From: CAZXEJ01 sp964639895
GTDB taxonomy: Bacteria > Desulfobacterota_D > UBA1144 > Nemesobacterales > JADFKM01
Direction: 5' to 3'
Length of the DNA: 19,555 nt
NCBI GenBank assembly: GCA_964639895.1
Contig: CAZXEJ010000043.1
Coordinates: 1-19,555, forward strand
Shown: piece after piece, positions 13,824 through 19,555 of the stretch
Layout of the letters: every line of letters begins with the position of its first letter
How positions within the stretch are numbered: the stretch's first letter is position 1
Notes under the pieces: generated by a model
Databases searched by the model: none
Told to the model about the DNA's origin: nothing
What the model saw: only the letters and a program-made list of their open reading frames with translations
Made by a program: the position numbers and the translations under genes

Positions 13824-14728
13824 CCCCGGCAAGCGGACCGCAGAACCACCCCCTCCATCGGTCTTCGGCGTGAATACGGCCCGAGGCTGCCGGAGCCTCT
13901 CCCAGGCAGACGGAACTCAAGCGACCGGGGAGATATCCGCCTAGTATCGTGTAAGAAGTTTCCCCCCTCCCAACATTACACCACGCCCCACCCAAACCCT
14001 GAGCTTCACCGCACCTAGGCCTGCACTCGCATGCGTCCCCACGCTCCCGGCCGAGAGTCGCCGCACCGTGGGGGGACGGGACGCTACACCTACAATGCAT
14101 GACCCACGGACCGCGGCGAGACGGCCGTGCGCTGCCCCGAGCACTACACACCCCCGGCGCCGTCACCCGCAGGAGGTGGGGACTTCGCCGCCACACGACA
14201 CTCACCCCCGTCCCCCTTCACATCCACCGCAGCCCAAGCACACTGTCTTCAGAGAACAACGTAACGCTCTCCTGCGTCGGGGGAGTTGCCGCGGCCACTG
14301 AGTGATGACGGTGCGAGGCGCTCTCGCCTTCCGCAGCCGTACCACAACCTCGGCGTGAGAGATGCATCGGGAAAGGGCACGGGCGTGAACCTCGGACAAG
14401 GTGGGCTTGAGAAGCGCGCGCGGCGGGTGAAATCGACGCGGTGCAAGAGGGGCGGCCCACCAAGCAGAGAGTGGAGGTCCAAACCCGCGGTGTGTACGTA
14501 AGATGCCTCAAAGAGCGGGGCGGGACGGCCTCATACCGCCCTAGAGACATCCATACACGCCAACCACCCCCCGACCCGGCCACGCCCCACACAAACGGCG
14601 CAAAGGGGGTGGGAAGTGCGTGCACGGGGCGGAGCGTTACCCCCACAGGGCGCGGCACAGCAAACCACAGGGCGAGCTTCCCTGACACGAGCGCCCTTTC
14701 ACACAGCGACCCCGCAGATACGGTGCGG
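13824..14728. other. 900-base gap between convergent genes with stable hairpins
   Basis: No ORF here looks real: the open frames are rich in Arg, Pro and Ser with no recognisable motif or ribosome site. I found no tRNA, tmRNA, SRP or RNase P landmarks. Clear inverted repeats are GAGGCT/AGCCTC (13883-13899), CGTCCCCACG with CGTGGGG-GG-ACG (14034-14043 with 14067-14078), and ACGG-GCG-AGGCG with CGCCT-CGC-CCGT (14308-14340, small bulges). AGGGCG/CGCCCT (14669-14697) and CCGCA/TGCGG (14712-14728) are also present. ACAGGGCG occurs twice (around 14645 and 14667). Some of these may terminate rplI or the minus-strand gene at 14729. An unannotated structured RNA is possible. Confidence 0.45.
13883..13899 (+). 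terminator. Hairpin after rplI, possible terminator
   Basis: GAGGCT (13883-13888) pairs perfectly with AGCCTC (13894-13899) around a five-base loop, 60 bases after the rplI stop. No T-tract follows, so the call rests on position and stem only. Confidence 0.3.
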
Positions 14729-15577
14729 CTACCTGCCTTTTCCCAGGCCCATCAGGAACACATCAAGCTTTACCTGCTTGTAGCCAGGCGGCGGAGCGAA
14801 GAGCGAAGAGGAAAGCTTCTTCTTCACCACGCTCTTTACCTCTTCCACGTGTACGGTGTTGAACATCCCGTGATCCACTACCTTGAGCGGGAAGCCGTTG
14901 CCGTAGATGAGCCTTACGTACTCCTCCTCGCCCACGACCTCCTGGGCGGGGCCGGCTCCGGCGCTTATCTTCTGCAGTTCCTTCATGTAGCGGGCCAGCT
15001 TCGATGTATCGAACTCGGAGGTGAACATCTTGTCCGTCGTGATCCACAGCTCCTCGTCCAGCCTGCCGTCGCGGTAGACGGCGTACTTGCGAGTGGCAAA
15101 GCCCGACACCTTCTCCTTGACGCCGGTGTCCTTGACGGTGAGCTTCACCGGTTTGGCCTCCTCGTCGGGCGGAGTAATTCCCTGGGACCTCATCATCGCC
15201 TTCATCTGCTCCCTCTGTTCCGGGGGCAGATTCTCGAGCTGCTCCTTCATCTGGCGCGCGATGCGCTCCCTGAGGCTCTTGAAAAAGTCCGCGTACTCCT
15301 TCGGCGTGGCACGCACGTAGACCTTCCTGGTCGAATCGATCTGCAACATGTTGCCCTTGTCGAGGTCGAACACCGTGACCAGCTTGCCGTCGTTCTCGTC
15401 GAACCGGAGTTTGTTGCGCGAGATATATATCCTCGAGCTCTCGATGTCGTTGCTGCCCATCTTGTATCTGACCTGCTCGACCACCAGGCCGGCCTGGGCC
15501 GAAGCGGCCGCCGCAACACCTACCACCATGAAGAGAACCAACGACCAGAACTGCCTCGCGGGCGGAACAATATTCAT
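14729..15577 (-). CDS. Exported DUF4412-like protein, function unknown
   Basis: The 282-residue product starts at the ATG 15577, with GGGGAGG 11 bases upstream. A TTG at 15586 is in frame but too close to that site. Residues 1-29 are a signal peptide ending ASAQA, so mature protein begins GLVVEQ. A beta-rich first part (IYISRNKLRFDENDGKLVTVFDLDKGNMLQID) states a pattern seen in DUF4412 proteins, which resemble LolA-like lipoprotein-carrier folds. A charged helix rich in Glu, Lys, Gln and Met (about residues 92-130) follows. Then come strands around FATRKYAVYRDGRLDEELWITTD and the end FAPPPGYKQVKLD. It is probably periplasmic or outer-membrane associated. The family assignment is by pattern and not certain; the substrate is unknown. 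Confidence 0.75.
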   Translation of the reverse strand: MNIVPPARQFWSLVLFMVVGVAAAASAQAGLVVEQVRYKMGSNDIESSRIYISRNKLRFDENDGKLVTVFDLDKGNMLQIDSTRKVYVRATPKEYADFFKSLRERIARQMKEQLENLPPEQREQMKAMMRSQGITPPDEEAKPVKLTVKDTGVKEKVSGFATRKYAVYRDGRLDEELWITTDKMFTSEFDTSKLARYMKELQKISAGAGPAQEVVGEEEYVRLIYGNGFPLKVVDHGMFNTVHVEEVKSVVKKKLSSSLFAPPPGYKQVKLDVFLMGLGKGR

Positions 15578-15619
15578 TTCGATCAAAACCTCCCCATGCG
15601 TTTACATAAAAGCTAACCT

Positions 15620-15647
15620 AAAACGGCCTCCATAACCACCCGGAGGC
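15620..15647 (-). terminator. Probable intrinsic terminator of the CPBP protease gene
   Basis: On the minus strand GCCTCC (15647-15642) pairs with GGAGGC (15631-15626) around a ten-base loop and is followed by CGTTTT. This is the only hairpin in the window with a T-tract after it. It lies about 75 bases beyond the CPBP stop and before the DUF4412-like gene, implying separate transcripts. Confidence 0.45.
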
Positions 15648-15722
15648 GAAATTCCCCCATCCGCCGGGAAGCGCGCGGCCCACTTGCAACGGCGGGGCAT
15701 GCCCCCACCCCCCCCGGGCTCC

Positions 15723-16340
15723 CTACCCAAACGGCCCCCCCACGGCCAGATAGACCATGTTGGAGAGGAAATGGAACAGGACACCCGGCCAGAGCGTACG
15801 GTATCTCACGTACATCCATCCCATGACGAGGGAGGGAAAGAAGGTAAGCAGCTCGGCGGACGCCCCTTCCGGGGAACGGCCTCCCCCCAGGACGGCGACT
15901 ACGAAGTGGCCCGCGGCAAAGAGTGCACTGACACCAACGACGCCGGCCGCATTCATGCCGAGCCGTCCCTGGAGGAAGCCTCGGAAGAAGAACTCCTCGC
16001 CGAAGGCCACGACGGCCATCAGAGGGGCGAGCCTCAAGAGAGGCCCGGCGTCGAAGCCGCCGCCCAGCAGCGCGCGGACCACCTCGGGCCTGACGGCGAC
16101 CGCGACCACGCCCACGTAGAGAGCCAGCACGAGCACCGTTACGGCGGCGCCGGAGGCGAAGGCGCGCCAGTCCCACCTCAAAGCCCCATGGGGCGGACCG
16201 ACCAGATAGGGTATGAGCAACATGACCATCTCGGCCGCAGGATGGACGTAGCGCGGGGAGTACTTGACGAGCAGCACCACGGCGGCCAGCAGGACGACGT
16301 AGGACAAGAGATGCAGATACCGCTCAATCAACCACCTCAT
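15723..16340 (-). CDS. CPBP-family intramembrane glutamic protease
   Basis: The CPBP (Abi/CAAX prenyl protease-like) family cuts or processes proteins within the membrane. The 205-residue product has about six hydrophobic spans. Motif 1 is EEFFFR with Glu115, Glu116 and Arg120. Motif 2 is FAAGH with His145. Motif 3 is HFLSN with His190 and Asn194. All catalytic positions are present, so it should be active. Some family members process C-terminal sorting tags (myxosortase-type, JDVT-CTERM-type), others CAAX-like or bacteriocin-related proteins; nothing nearby identifies the substrate. AGGGTG upstream of the ATG at 16340 is a fair ribosome site, and a good promoter lies at 16412-16440. Confidence 0.9.
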   Translation of the reverse strand: MRWLIERYLHLLSYVVLLAAVVLLVKYSPRYVHPAAEMVMLLIPYLVGPPHGALRWDWRAFASGAAVTVLVLALYVGVVAVAVRPEVVRALLGGGFDAGPLLRLAPLMAVVAFGEEFFFRGFLQGRLGMNAAGVVGVSALFAAGHFVVAVLGGGRSPEGASAELLTFFPSLVMGWMYVRYRTLWPGVLFHFLSNMVYLAVGGPFG

Positions 16341-16411
16341 ACCGGCACCCTAGCACGCAACGGCCCCACGAACCCTCCATGACGGGGACGCGGCCGACTC
16401 ACGGGGCACTA

Positions 16412-16440
16412 TTAATACATCACCCCACGTCCCACGTCAA
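16412..16440 (-). promoter_or_regulatory. Sigma70-type promoter for the CPBP protease gene
   Basis: On the minus strand TTGACG (16440-16435) and TATTAA (16417-16412) are 17 bases apart. The -35 matches at five of six positions and the -10 at four. A start near 16405 gives a leader of about 65 bases. It sits between the end of gtrA and the protease gene, so the latter is not part of the glycosyltransferase operon. Confidence 0.55.
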
Positions 16441-16465
16441 TGGCCCCTGGGGACGCCCTCCCGTA

Positions 16466-17146
16466 CTAGCGCTTGAAGACGAAGAACTTGTAGCCCACGA
16501 AGTTCCAGAATATCGTGACCACCAGGGCGGCGACGGCGCTCACGTTGGCCCAGAGCTCAGCCGATATCCCCCCGCGCGGGCCCACCCATCCGACCATCGC
16601 CGTCGCCACGGCAACGTTGAGGAGAAGACCGGTACCGCTTACGAGAAGAAACGTGGCGAACTCACGCCCCACCCGACGGCGTCCGGGCGAGGAAAAGGTC
16701 CAGAGCTTGTTCCAGCAGAAGCTGTTCAGCATGGCCGCAGCGAACGAAAGGCCCTTGAACACGGAGTAGGCCGGCCCGACGTGGATGCCGGTGACCATTA
16801 TGAGGAGGTTCAGCACCCCGAGGTCTATCGCGGTGTTCGAGGCCCCGATGACGGTAAACTTGCCGAACTGGTACGCCACGGCAAAACGCCTGCCCAGCAG
16901 GGACGAGAAGTAGACCCAAGCGAGGGCCGAAAGCGGGACGAGAGCCAGCACGGCGGCCGGGGCGGCCACAAGGGCGTCGAGAAGCGGCAGGTCCCCGGCG
17001 AGATTCACCCCTATGAGCAACACCATGCACGACGTCACGAACCCAAGCACAAGGCTCGCTGCGGCGTCCCTAACGGTGAATCCGCCCGCACGGGGCGTGA
17101 CACGGGTATCCGGGGCCGGACCGCCCTTCTCCGCAAGGCCGCTCAT
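16466..17146 (-). CDS. GtrA-family membrane protein, putative lipid-linked sugar flippase
   Basis: GtrA-like proteins are thought to help move polyprenol-phosphate-linked sugars across the membrane. The 226-residue product starts at the ATG 17146, which overlaps the stop of the upstream mannosyltransferase gene (ATGA). GAGGAG sits 6 bases before it, and a second ATG at 17152 is too close to that site. The C-terminal ~120 residues are the GtrA domain: FGKFTVIGASNTAIDLGVLNLL, then LNSFCWNKLWTFSS and a final NFVGYKFFVFKR. The first ~100 residues add a cytoplasmic stretch and two extra spans not found in minimal GtrA proteins. Its partner genes are the PMT and GT2 genes upstream. Confidence 0.9.
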   Translation of the reverse strand: MSGLAEKGGPAPDTRVTPRAGGFTVRDAAASLVLGFVTSCMVLLIGVNLAGDLPLLDALVAAPAAVLALVPLSALAWVYFSSLLGRRFAVAYQFGKFTVIGASNTAIDLGVLNLLIMVTGIHVGPAYSVFKGLSFAAAMLNSFCWNKLWTFSSPGRRRVGREFATFLLVSGTGLLLNVAVATAMVGWVGPRGGISAELWANVSAVAALVVTIFWNFVGYKFFVFKR

Positions 17147-18471
17147 CGCCATCTCCTCAGCCAGAACCACCGGGGCAGCGACGAGTCCTTGAGCGGGACG
17201 GCTGCCGCCACGGGGTAGAAGTATACGAAGAAGGCCAGCGTCAAGACCAGGAACGAGACCACAACCGCCCTGCCGGAGCGTCCGCGCCGCCACAGCCTAT
17301 GGAGCATTCGGGCCGTGGCAAGGTACATGAACGGCAGCGAGGGGAGGAAATGGTAGATGAACGTAATCTTCCTGGGCGAGAGTGCCCAGGGGATCCAGTA
17401 GGCGAGAACGCTCAGGACAACGAAGCCCAGGGCCGGGTCCTCCCTACGGTACGCCTCGTAGGCGGCCGCAACGAACAGCACGCACGAAGACCACCAGAGG
17501 AAGGGGTTCCCGAAAGTGTAGATGTGGGCGTGGACGTCCTTTGCCTTCTCGCCCAGATAGAAGTAGACGGGCCTCAACATGAGCGGCCACGACCACCACG
17601 ACGAACGGTATGCGTGCAGTTCGTGCACCCCCTTGTGGTAGCCGTACATCTGTTCGTGCAGGGCGACGAAATCCTTCCACCCGTAGCCCGACGCGAAGTA
17701 GGGAACGTAGGACAGCAGGTATACGGCGAGCGGCACGACGATGAAGAACAACGCCGCAAGCGGCAGGACGCGCAATCCCTCGCGCACGTACACGCCGGGC
17801 TCCTCGGGAGAGGGCCCGCCGGCAAGGCGGCGCCGTACCAGCAATATGAGCGAGCAGAGGGCGAGGAATTCGACGGCATAGACGCCGCTCCACTTGACCG
17901 AAGCTGCCGCCCCAGCGGACAGCCCCCCCAGCAGCAGCCAGCGCCGGTTTTCCGAGCGGGCGAACCTTGCTACGGAGAAGGAGGCCAGGAGTATGAAGTC
18001 CATTATGAAGATGTCGGTGGTGGCGATCCGGCTCATGACGAGAGGAAACGTATCGAACGTGTAGAAGAACGCCGCAAGGAGCGCACTAGCACGGCTGCGA
18101 AAGAGCTCCCACGCCAGAAGGTATAGGAGCAACACACCGAGTGAGCCGAAGGCCGCGGGCATCACGCGCCATGTGAAGGGGTCGTCCGGATCGCCCATGG
18201 CCTTGATGCCGAGGGAGAGTATCAGCTTGCCCAGGGGGGGATGGGTCCACTCGTAGGAGAACCCCTCGGGGGCCTTGGCCCACGGGTCCCACACCTCGGT
18301 GTTGCCGGCGGCGAGCTGCTGGGCGGTGAAGGCGAAGTATATCTCGTCGAAGTAGTAGGTGTCGGGCTTGCCGAGGGCGTGGAACCTGAGGGCCGCCGTC
18401 ACGAGGAAAAGCAGCAGCAGCAACAAGCCGGTGTATCTGTCGGCGGCGGTGGAGGGACGCAGGCTAACCAT
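17143..18471 (-). CDS. PMT-family (GT39-like) protein mannosyltransferase
   Basis: PMT enzymes transfer mannose from a polyprenol-phosphate carrier to Ser/Thr of exported proteins, acting in the inner membrane. The 442-residue product has ~10 hydrophobic spans. The first outer loop carries the catalytic Asp-Glu pair in YYFDEIYF (Asp42, Glu43), followed by EWTHPPLGKLIL, a family hallmark. FPLVMSRIATTDIFIMDF and SVKWSGVY are further conserved blocks. The C-terminal part includes PRKITFIYHFLPSLPFMYLA. It is shorter than actinobacterial Pmt but complete by motif. The ATG at 18471 lacks a clear ribosome site. It lies 70 bases after the GT2 gene and overlaps gtrA, so these three form one operon. 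The sugar and acceptors are inferred, not shown. Confidence 0.92.
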   Translation of the reverse strand: MVSLRPSTAADRYTGLLLLLLFLVTAALRFHALGKPDTYYFDEIYFAFTAQQLAAGNTEVWDPWAKAPEGFSYEWTHPPLGKLILSLGIKAMGDPDDPFTWRVMPAAFGSLGVLLLYLLAWELFRSRASALLAAFFYTFDTFPLVMSRIATTDIFIMDFILLASFSVARFARSENRRWLLLGGLSAGAAASVKWSGVYAVEFLALCSLILLVRRRLAGGPSPEEPGVYVREGLRVLPLAALFFIVVPLAVYLLSYVPYFASGYGWKDFVALHEQMYGYHKGVHELHAYRSSWWSWPLMLRPVYFYLGEKAKDVHAHIYTFGNPFLWWSSCVLFVAAAYEAYRREDPALGFVVLSVLAYWIPWALSPRKITFIYHFLPSLPFMYLATARMLHRLWRRGRSGRAVVVSFLVLTLAFFVYFYPVAAAVPLKDSSLPRWFWLRRWR

Positions 18472-18541
18472 GATAGATACGAAACGCCCATGCCCGGCGG
18501 GGGACCGCGGTGCCGTCGTGCGCTCACAGACGGCGGACCGT

Positions 18542-19249
18542 TCACCGCCTGAGCTCGTTACGGAACTTCCAGCACTCGGCGAAGGTCCTCACTATCACCC
18601 GCAGGTCGGCACCCGTCTGCTGGCCCCAACGACGCGGGAAGTGCCTGACGCCGACCTCCTTGAGCTCGTAGCCGGCGCGCGTGAGCTTTATGAGCAGCTC
18701 GGCGCTGAAAAGCGCTCCCTCGGACCGTATAGGCCTTACCCTCTCGTAAGCTTCTCGCGTGAACAGCTTGAAGGCGCAATCGATGTCGCGCACCTTGAGG
18801 CCGAATGCGAGGCGTATGAACTGACGGTACATCCAGGCGTTCAACGTGCGGACGAAGGTGTCCGCCCTCCGCTCCCGGTAGCCTATGACCACGTCGTAGT
18901 CAGCCGTGTGCCCGACCAATCTGTCCATGTCGGTGATGTCGAACTGGCCGTCGCTGTCCATGAGGAAAATCCAGTCCTTCGCGGCGGCGTCGAACCCCGT
19001 ACGGAGAGCCGACCCGTAGCCGCGGTTCACAGGGTGGGAGACCAGACGCAAGCCCGGCGTGGAGGGTACCATGGCCTCGACCAAGCGGGCCGTGGCGTCT
19101 GTGGAGCCGTCGTCTACAACTATGATCTCGTAGTCGCCGAATCTGGTGGGCAGGTATGCTGCACACTGGGCCACGGTGCGCTCGATATTCTCTTCCTCGT
19201 TGTATGCGGGCAACACGACGGAGACAGCTTTGGCTCCCTCAGTCACCAT
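18542..19249 (-). CDS. Family 2 glycosyltransferase, polyprenol-phosphate-mannose synthase (DPM1)-like
   Basis: This family moves a sugar from a nucleotide donor onto polyprenol phosphate at the inner face of the membrane. The 235-residue product is one GT-A domain. VSVVLPAYNEEENIERTV opens it, DDGSTD (residues 46-51) binds the nucleotide, DSDGQF (98-103) is the metal-binding DXD motif, and RDIDCAFKLFTREAYE follows. The Q-Q-T-G-A-D block near residue 215 lies where related enzymes have the acceptor loop. No C-terminal membrane spans are fused; GtrA may supply them in the same operon. The ATG at 19249 follows GGGGGGTGG. It heads the minus-strand operon with PMT and GtrA. Confidence 0.93.
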   Translation of the reverse strand: MVTEGAKAVSVVLPAYNEEENIERTVAQCAAYLPTRFGDYEIIVVDDGSTDATARLVEAMVPSTPGLRLVSHPVNRGYGSALRTGFDAAAKDWIFLMDSDGQFDITDMDRLVGHTADYDVVIGYRERRADTFVRTLNAWMYRQFIRLAFGLKVRDIDCAFKLFTREAYERVRPIRSEGALFSAELLIKLTRAGYELKEVGVRHFPRRWGQQTGADLRVIVRTFAECWKFRNELRR

Positions 19250-19274
19250 CCACCCCCCGTATACGGCTCTCTAA

Positions 19275-19304
19275 AATATACACAGCCGCCCGCGTGCAGT
19301 CACA
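19275..19304 (-). promoter_or_regulatory. Possible promoter for the glycosyltransferase operon
   Basis: On the minus strand TATATT (19280-19275) is a good -10 in an AT-rich patch. TGTGAC (19304-19299) lies 18 bases upstream as a moderate -35. The start would be near 19268, about 20 bases before the GT2 ATG. Confidence 0.4.
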
Positions 19305-19342
19305 CGTCCTCTTCCCCCCGGCATCCATCGCATTCCCCGCCC

Positions 19343-19366
19343 CGGTCGGATCCGGCACGCCGACCG
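19343..19366 (-). terminator. Hairpin just after the HU-like gene, possible terminator
   Basis: CGGTCGG (19343-19349) pairs perfectly with CCGACCG (19360-19366), starting four bases beyond the stop codon of the minus-strand HU-like gene. Position and stem fit a terminator, but no T-tract follows. Confidence 0.35.
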
Positions 19367-19369
19367 CCC

Positions 19370-19555
19370 TCAGCCGCCCAGGACGGCGTCCTTGCAGGCC
19401 TTGCCCAGACGGAACTTGAGCACCTTCTTCGCCGGGATGTCGATCACCTCTCCCGTGGCGGGATTCCTCCCCTTGCGGGCCTTGCGGTCGACGACAACCA
19501 GCTTGCCTATACCAGGTATGGTAAAGGAGTTCTTGGCCTCCCGGTATGCCAGAGC
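19370..19555 (-). CDS. HU-family DNA-binding protein (C-terminal part, cut by window edge)
   Basis: The last 61 codons and the stop (19370-19372) are present; about 30 N-terminal residues lie beyond the right edge. The sequence contains FTIPGIGKLVVVDRKARKG, then RNPATGEVIDIPAKKV and LKFRLGKACKDAVLGG. This is the DNA-binding beta-arm and C-terminal helix of HU/IHF proteins, with the Pro in the R-N-P tip that intercalates into DNA. The family bends and compacts DNA as a dimer. HU and the IHF subunits cannot be separated safely on this fragment, though R-N-P-A-T-G-E is HU-like. Confidence 0.93.
   Translation of the reverse strand, partial: ALAYREAKNSFTIPGIGKLVVVDRKARKGRNPATGEVIDIPAKKVLKFRLGKACKDAVLGG

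Noticed and set aside
14218..14688. 156-codon minus-strand ORF in the 900-base gap
   Set aside because: Low-complexity composition, no ribosome site, no recognisable domain; overlapping frames on both strands are equally open, as expected in GC-rich DNA.
14441..15616. 391-codon plus-strand ORF antisense to the DUF4412-like gene
   Set aside because: The opposite strand has a signal peptide and a coherent domain pattern; this frame is its shadow.
1..19555. Mobile elements, CRISPR arrays, defence systems, prophage
   Set aside because: No transposase, integrase, cas gene, spaced direct repeats, target-site duplications or phage genes were seen; codon use looks uniform across the window.

Overview
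The window is about 19.5 kb of GC-rich bacterial chromosome (roughly 60-65% GC by eye). It is densely coded, with no insertion sequence, prophage, CRISPR array, rRNA or tRNA that I can see. The genes point to a diderm bacterium: gmhA makes the lipopolysaccharide heptose precursor, and several predicted proteins are exported or in the envelope. The order prs-rplY-pth-(hppA)-rpsF-rpsR-rplI, the exported DUF4412-like protein and the GT2/PMT/GtrA set resemble deltaproteobacterial (Desulfobacterota-like) genomes. That placement is an inference. Isoleucine is often written ATA and arginine AGG, which is unusual at this GC content.

Layout. 1-237 holds nothing I recognise. 238-1692 (-) encodes an exported protein with three copies of one ~90-residue domain. 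1833-2223 is the divergent intergenic region; it carries promoter-like boxes, a strongly folded ~84-nt leader and a 52-codon single-membrane-span ORF with a good ribosome site. 2527-7361 (+) runs mutL-gmhA-sirC (ATGA overlaps), then yacG, efp and eda. 7474-7962 (-) is a PPOX-class flavin/F420 split-barrel protein. 8016-13823 (+) is the main housekeeping block: prs, rplY, pth and hppA, then a second promoter and a structured leader in front of rpsF-rpsR and rplI. 13824-14728 is a 900-base gap between convergent genes without a credible ORF but with stable hairpins. 14729-16340 (-) holds an exported DUF4412-like protein and a CPBP intramembrane protease. 16466-19249 (-) is an operon of a dolichol-phosphate-mannose-synthase-like glycosyltransferase, a PMT-family mannosyltransferase and a GtrA protein. 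The right edge cuts an HU-type DNA-binding protein (-).

The most striking observation is at 12672-13271. Ribosomal proteins bS6 and bS18, normally separate proteins that pair before joining the 30S platform, are encoded as one uninterrupted 199-residue reading frame. Just upstream is an RNA fold with a CCG-containing bulge next to a helix that covers the Shine-Dalgarno sequence. It resembles the known S6:S18 autoregulatory leader. Other points worth following are a dnaX-type A AAA AAG slippery site where gmhA meets sirC, an EF-P with Arg at the modified loop tip, the triple-repeat exported protein, and the structured leader with its small membrane ORF.

How the genes work together: prs supplies PRPP. 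rplY, the S6-S18 protein, rplI, pth and efp serve translation. hppA recovers energy from the pyrophosphate that biosynthesis releases. The 16466-19249 operon looks like a unit that charges a lipid carrier with a sugar, moves it across the membrane and transfers it to exported proteins.
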